Source: Berghia stephanieae (lineage: Eukaryota; Mollusca; Gastropoda; Nudibranchia; Aeolidiidae). Taken from it: a DNA stretch of 64,000 nt. Of this stretch, positions 32,840-42,814 are shown piece after piece. The notes under the pieces are model-generated. The model made no database searches. It had not been told where the DNA came from and worked only from the letters and a program-made list of their open reading frames with translations. The first letter of the stretch is position 1. Every line of letters begins with the position of its first letter. The DNA lies in the NCBI GenBank assembly GCA_034508935.3, contig CM067442.1:93603652-93667651 (forward strand), read 5' to 3'. A program made the position numbers and the translations under genes.

Positions 32840-33075
32840 TTAAATTATGCTCTTCATCGTCGCCTAGGTATTCCACGAAGGAATATAGATAATTCATCAA
32901 ATAAGATGGCTGATGTCAACAGGAATGACCCATGTTGTCCAAGTGAGCAAATTGGGGGTTAATAATCTTGCACGAGGAAAATAAAAACGAAAGTGCCTGA
33001 AGCGGGGCTCGAACCCGGGAGCTCCCGGGTCACAGTGCAATGCCTTAACCACTCGGCAACTTCGCCCCTGTTTAA
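32840..33075 (-). repeat. SINE-D (tRNA-like head)
   Basis: Minus strand begins GGGGCGAAGTTGCCGAGTGG (A-box) and CATTGCACTGTGACCCGG, with a clear B-box GGGTTCGAGCCCCGC. The 5' and 3' acceptor segments do not pair, so it is a SINE head rather than a tRNA gene. A body of about 150 bp follows with CCTCGTGCAAGATTATTAAC, ending by ATTAAATTAA-rich sequence. Single copy in the window. Confidence 0.6.
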
Positions 33076-33103
33076 TGAAAATACTGCAGGATTTACTATA
33101 CAC

Positions 33104-33512
33104 GGAAGTCTAGATAGTTCAGTTGGGAGAAAACTCGCCCCATAATCGAAGGGATCGGTTTCAATCCCGGGATTAAATCAAATTTATTTTCCTGTCCCCT
33201 CTTGTCCAGTCGTTAAATTATGTGTTTGTTAGATCTGGAGTAAAGTACCTTGTGGTAGACTTGCATCCTATGACAAGGAAATAGCAAGATTATTTTTTCT
33301 GTTGAGTTCGAATACCCGCTGCTCAGTGTGGTCGGCCTTGAGCATTGCGACGATGCATTGCGGCTGACGCCTTGGTATATTCCAGTATTCCCTCGGAATA
33401 GACCCTAAAGACAAAAATCCCCTATGCGATTAATAAAGGGACTTTTATCAATAGAAAACCGGGATAAAGATAAACTATGAGCTTCGTGGCTCTGAATGAC
33501 CATTTCATTAAA
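33104..33512 (+). repeat. SINE-A split by a SINE-B insertion
   Basis: The 5' part (33104-33297) has TCTAGATAGTTCAGTTGGG, TTTCAATCCCGGGATTAAA and GTGGTAGACTTGCATCCTAT. The 3' part resumes at about 33450 with ATAGAAAACCGGGATAAAG and GTGGCTCTGAATGAC. The intervening sequence is a 5'-truncated SINE-B, so SINE-B moved after this SINE-A was in place. Confidence 0.75.
33303..33449 (+). repeat. SINE-B, 5' truncated, nested in SINE-A
   Basis: GAGTTCGAATACCCGCTG, GTCGGCCTTGAGCATTGC, TGCGGCTGACGCCTTGG, TATTCCAGTATTCCCTCGG, AATAGACCCTAAAGAC and GATTAATAAAGGGACTTTTA follow the SINE-B order from the B-box on. Confidence 0.8.
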
Positions 33513-33597
33513 CGAGTTGATGATGTAATTAATCTTGAATCTGGGAGGTCTAGAATATCGGGTGAATAGAGTTGGATTTCTTTCCAGTGCGCTTGAG

Positions 33598-33735
33598 CAT
33601 TCATGCATGGCAACCGGCAATAGCGCTTTACAAGTGGTCCCAAGTCAACAACAACACTTATCGCGTAAGTTGAGACATGACGCTTGTACGTTGCCATTTC
33701 AATATTTTTCACAATGACAACGCTGCAACTGGACT
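33598..33735 (-). repeat. SINE-C 3' part, minus strand
   Basis: GCGCTTTACAAGTGGTCCC, AAGTCAACAACAACAC, GACATGACGCTTGTACG and GACAACGCTGCAACTGG are the complement of the SINE-C 3' half. It abuts a plus-strand SINE-C part, a head-to-head arrangement. Confidence 0.6.
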
Positions 33736-33737
33736 TT

Positions 33738-33925
33738 ACTTTTTACACACTTCTCTCACCAACTTAGATGTAAATTGTGTACTGGCCAATAACAGCATTG
33801 TCTGTGGCTAAAATAACAAAAAAGAATGCAGCCGCATCAAACGACCGTCCAACAGCAAAGTGTTGCTGTGGGCTTGGACATTTATTAGCAAATATTGCGC
33901 AACATAAAAGCTCATTTGTTTTTAT
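33738..33925 (+). repeat. SINE-C 3' part, plus strand
   Basis: CACACTTCTCTCACCAACTT, TGTACTGGCCAATAACAGC, ATTGTCTGTGGCTAAA and AAATATTGCGCAACATAAAA follow the SINE-C order. Confidence 0.6.
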
Positions 33926-34071
33926 TTACTCAATATGTTTTATGGAAAGACATTTACAATTCAAGGAGTGCCAACAAGTCGCCTGTTAGATACTGTCCTT
34001 TATTAAAAAATTAGTCACGGTTTATAGACGAGTCAAGTCGCGTAATAGTTGTAAAGTGACTTTCCCAAGAA

Positions 34072-34367
34072 AAGAGCTTTTATATAGAGCAATATCCCCT
34101 AAATATGCTCAAAGCGCTTTACAAGGGGTCCCTGATCGACAGCAACACGTAACATGTAGAAGGAGACATGACGCCTGTCAGACGATATTACAAATATTTT
34201 TCCTTACAGAGACAACGCTGTTAACGGCCAGGTACTCATTTTACACCTGAGTACGGTGAGAGAAGGTGAGTCAAGAGCCTTTCCAAGGAATCAACTATGC
34301 GCCGAGCGAGGCTAGAACTCCGAAAGCGAGTATCATACCACTTGACCGCATAGTCACACATAATGCT
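34072..34367 (-). repeat. SINE-C, full length, minus strand
   Basis: From the tail (GAGCTTTTATATAGAGCAAT, CTCAAAGCGCTTTACAAGG) through GACATGACGCCTGTCAG, GGCCAGGTACTCATTTTAC and GCGCCGAGCGAGGCTAG to the head CATACCACTTGACCGCATAG. The B-box is degraded (GAGGCTAGAACTCC). Confidence 0.85.
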
Positions 34368-34410
34368 CATCCATCCAGTCATGACCTCGCTCAATATCCG
34401 TTGGCTTTGT

Positions 34411-34572
34411 CCAACGTGTACATATTTGCAGATCTGATAAAGGATTGCGATTTTGGGCTTGGTATTAACATTGTTGTATTGGACAATGTGTTGCGATAGT
34501 TTGACAGTATTTCCATTACAACCACGAGCCCATAACAATTTGGATTATCAGACCTGAAAATAGGTGAACGCC
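34411..34572 (-). mobile_element. hAT-like MITE, family H, copy 3, with 8-bp target duplication
   Basis: Element of 162 bp flanked by identical ggctttgt octamers (34403-34410 and 34573-34580). Ends CCAACGTGTACATATTTGC and the complement of GGCGTTCACCTATTTTC, each followed by a TCTGATA motif. The orientation is opposite to the copies at 229 and 4881. Confidence 0.75.
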
Positions 34573-34604
34573 GGCTTTGTCGCATAAAAATATAGATAGT
34601 ATGC

Positions 34605-34800
34605 GCTTGGCTTATATGCTCACAACATTGCCATCCGTAAGTATAACGGACCAACACACAAACCTCTGTGTAACCTTGAACGTTTATGGTCTGGTTAATA
34701 CAGTTTAGTGAGAATTACTTATAAACGCGGATGGCAAAAAGCAATAACAAAGACCTGAGTGACGTCACCGTCATACAGCCTGCTTGCGCAACTAATACAC
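34605..34800 (+). mobile_element. Family T element, single unit
   Basis: ATAGATAGTATGCGCTTGGC, CTCACAACATTGCCATCCG, ACGGACCAACACACAAACC, TCTGGTTAATACAGTTTAG, AACGCGGATGGCAAAAAG and ACCTGAGTGACGTCACCG. It shows the unit length as about 195 bp and helps parse the 17823-18310 cluster. Confidence 0.7.
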
Positions 34801-34849
34801 TTGAGGCAGAAGTAGAAAGTTCATACTGACTTTTATTCACCCACTGTGG

Positions 34850-35165
34850 TTAAAATCATGACAATTGCTGCTAAGCGTTTAGTTATAAAACTCATACCAT
34901 CCGCCATCTATATATAACATGCGTGTACATTTTTTTAAAATTTTGTAAAGACAAATGATTAAAGATAGAAAGTTGTATAGATAGAACGAAATTGACACCA
35001 CTCAGTTCTTTGTATTTGTTTTTAGCCAGCCATTTTTATGAGTAGTTTTCATTAAATTGTATTTATCAGACTATCAACGTTTAAGGTTACACATAGTTTT
35101 GTGTGTTGGTCCGGAATACCCAGCTGGCATTGTTATGATTTTTAAAAGTAAACGCATAGCATCAA
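34850..35165. mobile_element. Family T2 element (inverted halves)
   Basis: AATTGCTGCTAAGCGTTTAG and CATACCATCCGCCATC on one side. ATTGACACCACTCAGTTC, TAGCCAGCCATTTTTATG, TTAAGGTTACACATAG and GTGTGTTGGTCCGG on the other. Ends near AAACGCATAGCATCAACAG. Confidence 0.5.
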
Positions 35166-35397
35166 CAGTTTGAAAGTTTAAAAAAAAACTCACTGTCGTT
35201 TTCAATACATTTTTTATATTCCAGAAACTACGCATTTGTCATAGAGTCCGTCTGAGGTACGAGAAAGCCATACACATTTCGAATGCACAAGAAAAATCCC
35301 CATGACTTTCCCCTGCTCCATATCCTGACCTCCCGATTCAAAGTCATGTGTCTTACCAGTGCGCCATCGATTCGTAGATATGGATATGTGAGAAGCA

Positions 35398-35590
35398 GGT
35401 AGCGGAAGCTGAACGTTCGGTGTATTGTCTTGTCATAAACGTCAAGCAATTTAAGTTTTGCCAACGGTCGGATGGGTGACAATGATGGTAAAGAATTCTG
35501 GTCCCTGCGTTGTGTCCATGGTAAGACGCTTTACACATAATATTGCCCCATCTGTCTTAGGTCTAAGGAAATAGGAAATGAGGGTTATCG
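35398..35590 (+). repeat. SINE-E, copy 2
   Basis: GGTGTATTGTCTTGTCATAA, GGGTGACAATGATGG, AAAGAATTCTGGTCCC and TAGGTCTAAGGAAATAGG match the copy at 10458. The head is degraded here. Confidence 0.45.
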
Positions 35591-36400
35591 TAGAAGTGAT
35601 GTTTTACAAATTGACGCAAGAAGGGCGAATTTTCGGGGGTTACGTGAAACATTGTAAAGCGCATTGAATATGGTACACCAATGGAAATGCGATTTATAAA
35701 TGATCAGATCTATTCTTAAAATGCAAAAACAAATAATAATAAAAGTAAACATGAAATAGAGTGGGATTCTGTGTTGTATCCATAAACAAATGGTGCCTAA
35801 GGCAATCACTTTCTGATCTGTCGTAAACTGAGAAAATGCCGTTATTCTATCTAGCCAGAATACTGTCCCTTCATTTGTCAGTAGACATGGAAAACTCCCA
35901 GCTGGTCACAACAGTATTACACCGAGGTCATGGATTAAAGATTTTTTGACAAGATTGAATTCGTGTTAATTTATGAAATAATATATGCTTTCAGCAAACA
36001 TAGAAAAGATGTTTCGTCATTTTACTGCCGGGCCCGTCTGTCTTGCATCAACATAAATAGTGACCTCTTGTTTCTTACAGTCCACACCGATTGCCAAAAC
36101 TATGATACCTTTTTATTGATTCCTATAATTCTGTTTCTTGCCAAACATAGAAAACCCATGATGGTGGGATTTGGTTAGCACACTCTAATATCCCTTTTTT
36201 GTAGGTCAATCGATTCACAGACGGAAGACAAAAAAAAGTACATCAAGCAGTTTCTAGCACCACAATCGTATTAGTTATGAGCCGTCCTGGTACTTTTCAT
36301 AGTGCCTTAGAAATCTGGCTATATTTCATTTACTGTGTCTTATTCACATCACGAGATTAAAATAGGGAGGAAACAGCTTCGGTTGACGCCAGGTTGTAAT
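35591..36400. other. No gene recognised
   Basis: Unique AT-rich sequence; short open frames only. Confidence 0.4.
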
Positions 36401-36544
36401 CACATACAGAATACTTTATTCTGGAGTCACAAAATTTTTACTTCAAATATCGTTTTGGGGTCGTTTTAATCGATATTTCATGTAAATGGTTTGGAGCAAA
36501 AATAAAGAAAAAACAAAAACATTTTGCTACAGTGGCACTAAGCC

Positions 36545-36647
36545 GCTAAAAGCTGTGGACTGTAATAAGTAATATACAAAAATGAATATAACAGCTTCAT
36601 ATAAAAGGAACAATATATCAAGCACAGAACGTTTCGGGCTCAAAACC
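36545..36647. repeat. Repeat family Z, copy split by the composite element
   Basis: GCTGTGGACTGTAATAAG, AAAAATGAATATAACAGCTT, AGAACGTTTCGGGCTC and AAAACC. The rest of the unit (CTTCTTCAGCC and AAACATAAATC) continues at 37286 after the 628-bp insertion. Confidence 0.6.
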
Positions 36648-37275
36648 TTTTCGTCTTGATTCTTATTTCATGGGGCGGTACCCATCAGAACGTTTTTCAT
36701 GTTGCTGTGACAGATCTTTAACTCGACTAATAATAAATGTTGCCATTTTTGGGAACTGAATAGAGCTCAATAGACAGAGCGACTGATTGACGGGCGCCGA
36801 CCTAGTTTGAGTGCGGTTGGTAAGATGGATTATTTCCTATTCATCTCTTGACCATCAATTTCAATGTTCTATATATTCTATATTTTCAAAAACAAAGTAA
36901 ATAATAAAATTCCTTTTTGTTCATCCCCAAGGAAAGAAGTGTATTATTCCGATTGAAGACTGAAATAACTCAGGCGTTGGGTATGGCGACGCGACTTTTT
37001 CAGGCTCCCTGAGAGAAGAGAGACGCACGATTGTTACCAAGTTTAATAGCCATATTTTTTGTGTGGCCTGATAGCTCAGTCGGCTGCGCGACCGCTCGTT
37101 GCCCCCCCCCCCCTCTCTCTCTCTCTCTCTCTATTTTCATCTGGCACTTTTCCATACCCTATTTTTCTCATCATAACAATGCTAACTCCACATATTTCCT
37201 GAGTACTAGTCAGATACTCATTTTACAATCGCTATTAGCATGTTCAGAACATTTGAGTTACGATCCTTTACGGCT
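36648..37275. mobile_element. Composite mobile element, copy A, with 10-bp target duplication
   Basis: Bounded by gctcaaaacc at 36638-36647 and 37276-37285, and inserted inside a family Z repeat. Contents: a tRNA-like stretch (ATAGAGCTCAATAGACAGAG then GACCTAGTTTGAGTGCGG, 36757-36830); a minus-strand SINE-B tail (about 36900-36986); a 100-bp segment ending in a SINE-A-type head (GCCTGATAGCTCAGTCGGC, 37062-37100); a C-run and (CT)n; and a terminal 130 bp ending GATCCTTT. Copy B at 39687-41038 has the same left and right parts but different middle DNA. No coding capacity. Confidence 0.7.
37102..37132 (+). repeat. C-run plus (CT)n
   Basis: 12 C followed by about 10 CT units, within copy A of the composite element. 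Copy B has a 110-bp expansion of the same tract. Confidence 0.95.
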
Positions 37276-37359
37276 GCTCAAAACCCTTCTTCAGCCAAAA
37301 ACAAAACACAATTAAAACATAAATCTATTACAGAAAAAAACCCAGATATTATCCAAGAC

Positions 37360-37475
37360 TTCGCGAAGACCCAGGCTTCAGGATTTTTGCAAAGATGAAG
37401 ATCATTTAGATCGATCGATATATGAAGGAGGATTTTTTAAATACATGTCTTTTCGGAGTACGGATATTAACTGGA
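37360..37475 (+). mobile_element. Palindromic MITE P, right half
   Basis: CTTCGCGAAGACCCAGGC (centre), GCAAAGATGAAGATCATTTA, GATCGATCGATATATGAAGG, TTTTCGGAGTACGGATATTA then ACTGG. Confidence 0.7.
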
Positions 37476-38085
37476 ATCATGGAATTATCGAAATCAACAT
37501 ATTGAAAATGCCTCACCTTGTTCAGTTGAGAATCTCTTGGGCATATATCGCTTGGCATATTTTTGTTGTTTCCAAATGGCATGCATTAGCGTCCACTAGA
37601 TGACGATAATCGAATCTAGTCAACATGTGATAAGCCCATATGCCAAGCCTAATGTACAAGATCGATGCTTTCATATAAAGTACTGTTTACACCCCTGTCC
37701 ATTTTTGCGACTGCTTCTAACATAAAAATCTATCGAATTATACGAACACACAAGAACCGAAACAAGCAAATCTGCCGTACGTTGCCAAAACAATTTATTA
37801 GTGTGAATCGATACAAAAATTTCCTCTCAAGAATTTGTAGAACTTTCTAACAAAGTGAGGTTATCGTAATCCATCGATTCATAGAATCATACAATTTTGG
37901 CTAAAATGAAAATAAAGGTATTTTGCCATTGAACCAGAGGCCAGGATCGTTTTAGAATCTTCAAAATCTAATCTGATATGTTTTGCCTGAAATATTGCTG
38001 GAGCAAATTCTGAATAATAGGGTCGTGACGTCATATTCTCTACTATTCCGGTTCCAAAATCTTTGTGTATGTTACCAGTATTTCA

Positions 38086-38203
38086 GAAGACTTATAATGA
38101 ATAAGCTAGATATTCAGTCATAGGTTGGCACAACTACTTTAAATGAAGACTTATAATGAATAGGCTAGATATTCAGTCATAGGTTGGCACAACTACTTTA
38201 AAT
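38086..38203 (+). repeat. 59-bp tandem duplication
   Basis: The unit beginning GAAGACTTATAATGAATAAG and ending CACAACTACTTTAAAT occurs at 38086-38144 and again at 38145-38203 with one substitution (AAG to AGG). It is adjacent to foldback MITE F copy 2. Confidence 0.95.
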
Positions 38204-38224
38204 TAAGAAATTAAGAAGCTGGCA

Positions 38225-38412
38225 CCGGTATAAGACAAAGAATTGAACAAGTGTGTATGAAAGGTGCCAGACAAAGCAAGAAAGAAAAATACAAGAAAAA
38301 TACCATCCCATCTGACGAGGTCCATTGATTTTTTGGGATGTTTTTTTTTCTTGTAATTTTCTTTCCTGCTTTGTCTGGCACCTTCCATACACACTTACTC
38401 AGTTCTTTATCG
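38225..38412. mobile_element. Foldback MITE family F, copy 2
   Basis: Left arm AGACAAAGAATTGAACAAG, GTGTGTATGAAAGGTGCC, AGACAAAGCAAGAAAG. Right arm CTGCTTTGTCTGGCACC, TTCCATACACACTTACTC, AGTTCTTTATCG. The central part has ATCCCATCTGACGAGG and TTTTTTGGGATG. Confidence 0.75.
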
Positions 38413-39384
38413 TAACTATTTTCAGCAACAGAATGTTTAAGCAGATTCTTAGGATTACGGGCCGTGAAAGAGCGAGGATGGATGATTTTTACTGACGACC
38501 AGCATATATTTAGAGAATTTGGAGAATAAATACAATTTCTTACATTGCAAAAGACCTAATGTTTGTATTTTGCAACATGTTTATCATAACTTAACCTTTA
38601 CTGGGCTTATTTATCCCGACATAATACCGTTGGGTCACAATTTGACTATAATATATTACAATTCAGCATCATATCACCACAACATTACACAATTTCGAGG
38701 CGTCTGGTCACATGTTGTAATGTAACTAACACTCTCTCTGAACTACAAATAGATCTATGTGGTTTGAAACAGGTAATTAGAATGTCATTTGTGCACGAAA
38801 AACGACGTTTGTTTAATGTCTTGTAAAAACAAATATCCTCATATTTCTCTTGAATAATTTACAGTGTTATTTTCTCACAACGCCAATTCGCTAATCTAGG
38901 GATGTGGCGCATGGTCCGAGATTATTGCATTTCAATTTGGCCTTAATTTAAAACAGCATTTAACCATTTACACAACCTTTCTCATATAATAGAAACTACA
39001 TCACAGCTCTGTCATGATGGCTTAACACTATATTTAATGTTTACTTTTTGTATTATCATCTCAGAGTCCATCGGTTTATAATATGATGAAGGAGAATTTT
39101 GTAGTAAGTATAAATTTCAAATATAATATCGAACAAATATTGAATGCATGCATTATAAGCAACAAGTAAAAGGTGATTGAAAATTGGTAGAATGAATATT
39201 GTGATCCGTTCTGAAACGTAAATGCATGTCTGGAAAGGGCAAAAATCGATGTATATTATATAATCTTTGCCTGCGTCTTTTTGTCTCGGTCAGAGTGATG
39301 ACATTGCACGACAATGTACTCATTGAATTGTCTTTTGATATCGTCATGTCTCAGGGCGAAACTCCCAGTTTTAATCACACAATC
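38413..39384. other. No gene recognised
   Basis: About 1 kb of AT-rich DNA with no known repeat or coding signature. Confidence 0.4.
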
Positions 39385-39462
39385 ACATCGCGAAGTCCCT
39401 GGTTTGATTTTAATCGATTGATATTAGAAGGGCGGGTTTTCGGGAAAACATTTTAAAGGGAC
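39385..39462 (+). mobile_element. Palindromic MITE P, right-arm fragment
   Basis: CATCGCGAAGTCCCTGGTTT, ATTTTAATCGATTGATATTA, GAAGGGCGGGTTTTCGGG. The terminal motif is lost. Confidence 0.55.
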
Positions 39463-40034
39463 CTGTTTTTTTTCTCCTTAATGAGAAATCATTCAAAATT
39501 GCATAATAATAATAGTATAAATTCAATTTTTAGAATTTTATTTGAATCTCTCCGATGTGATACAGTTTTGAGGTAGTAAGTCTCACGTTGGATAAATGCA
39601 AGAACATAAATGGAATCTTATCTACATAGTATAAGATTTAGTATTGATCGAAAATTATCTCGGGGCCATTCAGTACAAGCCTCTTCTTTTCGTCTTGATT
39701 CTTATTTCATGGGGCGGTACCCATCAGAACGTTTTTCATGTTGCTGTGACAGATCTTTAACTCGACTAATAATAAATGTTGCCATTTTTGGGAACTGAAT
39801 AGAGCTCAATAGACAGAGCGACTGATTGACGGGCGGCCGACCTAGTTTGAGTGCGGTTGGTAAGATGGATTATTTCCTATTCATCTCTTGACCATCAATT
39901 TCAATGTTCTATATATTCTATATTTTCAAAAACAAAGTAAATAATAAAATTCCTTTTTGTTCATCCCCAAGGAAAGAAGTGTATTATTCCGATTGAAGAC
40001 TGAAATAACTCAGGCGTTGGGTATGGCAGCAGCT

Positions 40035-40787
40035 TCTTATGGTTCACACTATTATGTTATGACGATCGACCCAATCAGCAAAGTCCGGTCCGCATTCGTG
40101 CACCGTCGCGAACCCGCCTGGTAGCATCGTCACAACACACCTTTCGACTAGATGCTCTGCCGTTTCGGGTTCTTGCCCACAGCGTGGAAATATTGGACAG
40201 GAAGTTAGACCCCACTGATGTAACGTACCGGCCGTTAGGCAGCTCCTCGACCGAAGCCGATTCGCAGCTACCCAGTGTCTCCTCTTACTGGTATCAAAGC
40301 CTGGCAACTTCTCACCAAGCTTAGAGGAGTGTAGATCCCCGGCCCCACGAGGGATTGAATTCGTCCAAACCGACTTCCATCTCGTATGTGCAGCTCTGTC
40401 CGTAGTCAGGGATTCTGCGTACAAGGGTTGCCGGGACTTAATTCGGCTCGAAACGGGGGCACCGTTCATTATGCGCATGAGAGGGGTATCCCCATTCCCT
40501 CTCTCTTTGATCTTACTTTGCCAGTTTCCCGTAATGGTCTCCCTCCGGACATCGGGGGGCTGGATCGCCGCCATTATCGGGCCCCATTCTCTAGGGGTTG
40601 TTGCTAGCGTTCCCGACACTATGTGCATCGACTTGCGAAGTTTTACATCCACCTTCTCAACGTTTCTGCTTCTACCCCACACTGGAGCGCAATACTCCGC
40701 GGTGGAATAGCATAGTGCCAGGGCGGATGTTCTCAGGAGCGCTTGGCTAGCGCCCCAAGTCGATCCCGCCAGCTTCCTCAGCGACCG
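40035..40787 (-). pseudogene. Jockey/CR1-type LINE ORF2, C-terminal end
   Basis: Open on the minus strand without a stop across about 250 codons. It starts upstream of the first Met at LRKLAGSTWGASQALLRTSA and YSTAEYCAPVWGRSRNV, then MHIVSGTLATTPREW, GPIMAAIQPPDVRRE, HWVAANRLRSRSCLTAGTLH and QWGLTSCPIFPRCGQEPE. It ends TAEHLVERC and FADWVDRHNIIV, stop at 40044. The Cys-X-X-X-X-X-C plus His-X4-Cys arrangement is the C-terminal zinc-knuckle-like segment of jockey/CR1-group LINE proteins. The endonuclease and RT core are missing. The intact frame suggests modest age. Confidence 0.8.
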
Positions 40788-40793
40788 CTCGTT

Positions 40794-40794
40794 G

Positions 40795-40849
<55 letters not shown>

Positions 40850-40851
40850 AT

Positions 40852-40903
<52 letters not shown>

Positions 40904-40912
40904 TTTCATCTG
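40794..40912 (+). repeat. (CT)n microsatellite
   Basis: C-run then about 110 bp of CT with small interruptions, inside composite copy B. Confidence 0.95.
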
Positions 40913-41044
40913 GCCCTTCTCCATGCCCTATTTTTCTCATCATAACAATGCTAACTCCACATATTTTCTGAGTACTAGTCAGATACTTATTTTACAATCG
41001 CTATTAGCATGTTCAGAACATTTGAGTTACGATCCTTTCCTAAA

Positions 41045-41330
41045 GACTTAACTTTGTGCCACTACAGCGAGACACAAGCAAATGACTCTCAGTTCAAAAT
41101 TGGTTGTCATACTCAATCCCCTCCGGCCTGCTGGTACTTGAAAATGTGCAAGGGATCTCCATCTAGTTCTGTCATCTGCTATTCTTGGGGCTACCCCTGG
41201 GGACAGGCATCTCTGCTTTAGGTCCCTCTCCACAGTACGTCTTCAGGTGTCCTTTGGACGGCCTCACTTCCTATTTCCTTGTCGGTAGGCCTGCAACAGA
41301 TATGCCCCAACCATTGCCAGAGGACCGAAC
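41045..41330 (-). pseudogene. RTE-like LINE 3' end, decayed
   Basis: The minus strand reads GHICCRPTDKEIGSEAVQRT, PEDVLWRGT and, in another frame, ERDLKQRCLSPGVAPRIADD and RTRWRSLAHFQVPAGRR. This matches the usual end of RTE-group ORF2 (basic GRP-like stretch, TWRRTVE-type region, then DRxxWRSL). At least two frameshifts or stops. It directly adjoins the right end of composite copy B. Confidence 0.65.
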
Positions 41331-41399
41331 AAATTATATAAAGTGTGAAATGACATACTTTTTCCACTCTTATACTGCAAACATGACACCCACCTAGAG

Positions 41400-41930
41400 G
41401 CCACCTCTGTTATAAACTCAATCAGGACTTCAGGAATCCCGCATTGTCGTTCGTTGACAGTCTTATTCTAATATTAATCTGTGAAGAGGATGACATTACA
41501 TTCCCCTTACATTTACCTTCGATCTCTCGTTTCATTTCTCTCCGCTAACCTACTCCTCACCTACCCACTCCCTCCCCCCACTTTCTATGATTTCCCACAG
41601 ATGTCGCCATCGCCTATCGTTTGACGCCAATGGTCATAAGATAATCAAGAAGTTTAGCTTGAGGTCTGATCCGTCAGTCAGAAAGTATCGCATGTCACCA
41701 CAAGCCTCTTATTGAATGCTAAGTCCATGCTAATGATCGCTGAGAGGACAGGCTATGGCTTACCCGCAACATTCTGCCATAAGATAATAATATAACATAT
41801 ATTTCTACATGGATTTACACAGAGGTAAAGATGTATTGGCAGCGCCTGTGGCAGGCAGCCCATACATCACTCTGAATGTTTCCCATTTATGGGCATCTCC
41901 CATCGACTACATGTGTGAGCTATGAAATGC
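41400..41930. other. No gene recognised
   Basis: Moderate-GC unique sequence with a short hairpin near 41830-41870 (GATGTATTGG and CCCATACATC). Confidence 0.35.
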
Positions 41931-41935
41931 CAATT

Positions 41936-41945
41936 ATTATTATTA

Positions 41946-42023
<78 letters not shown>

Positions 42024-42187
42024 ATATTATATTATTATTATTATTATTATCATTATTATCATCATCATCTCATCATCATCATCATTTTATTATTATATAT
42101 TATTATTATTATATATTATTATTATTATATATATCATCATCATATTATATTTATTTTATCATCATCATCATCATCATCATCATCATT
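41936..42187 (+). repeat. (ATT)n/(ATC)n microsatellite
   Basis: About 250 bp of ATT, ATAT and ATC units. The poly-Leu/Ile/Tyr frames are compositional. Confidence 0.95.
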
Positions 42188-42814
42188 TGATTTTTACCGA
42201 CGAGTCCTCCTTAAGTATATGCATATCAATTGGACAATCCTCATTGTTCTCGAGAGTTATAGAGGGAAATTGATTTAAAGCCAAGATAATCAAAAGAAGG
42301 TAAATCAAGTTCTTTAACATTTAAGAAACAAAATAAACCCTATCATGAACGGAATTTGAAGACTCAAACCTAACAAATTTTAAAAATTCTCAATTATAAC
42401 CATTTGTTCAATCAACACAATTCCAATTTTCACAATTACTCACAATTCTTTTAGAGCATATTTTTTTTGGAAGTTTAACAAAAATCCTTAGTAGCTACTC
42501 GCTTTGTATCTTTTTAGAATACGATTAATTTGCTTCAATTTGGTCTTCTGCTTAGGTAAACCGGACTGCAATGATTGCTGAAAGTCAAAAGCAGAATTTT
42601 TTATTTAAAATGATATTTATAAAGTTGTTTTCCTCTATATAAACACTTAAATACGACTCCAAACTCAATATTATGCAAACCAATACCGTCAATGCCTTAA
42701 TTTGCTTATTTTGCTCTGTGTCGTTTCAAAATTTCTATTAATGATAATTCCAATGATTTGTTTACTTTGTTGTGTTTTAATATGCCATCGCTAAATGTCA
42801 TAATATGAAAAAAA
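42188..42814. other. No gene recognised
   Basis: AT-rich unique sequence. Confidence 0.4.

Larger units (their letters stand above)
39687..41038. mobile_element. Composite mobile element, copy B, carrying a LINE fragment
   Basis: 39687-40027 is nearly identical to 36648-36987 (one extra G at GGGCGGCCGACC). 40781-41038 matches 37088-37269 apart from a longer (CT)n. Between them copy B has 753 bp of LINE (40028-40780), where copy A has 100 bp. The left boundary falls at exactly the same base as that defined by the target duplication of copy A, confirming the element end. No clear target duplication for copy B. Confidence 0.75.

Noticed and set aside
33008-33068. Possible tRNA gene on the minus strand
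   Set aside because: It has excellent A and B boxes, but the acceptor stem does not close, so it was called a SINE head.
40386-40710. Plus-strand frames of 73-79 codons
   Set aside because: Antisense to the LINE C-terminal frame.
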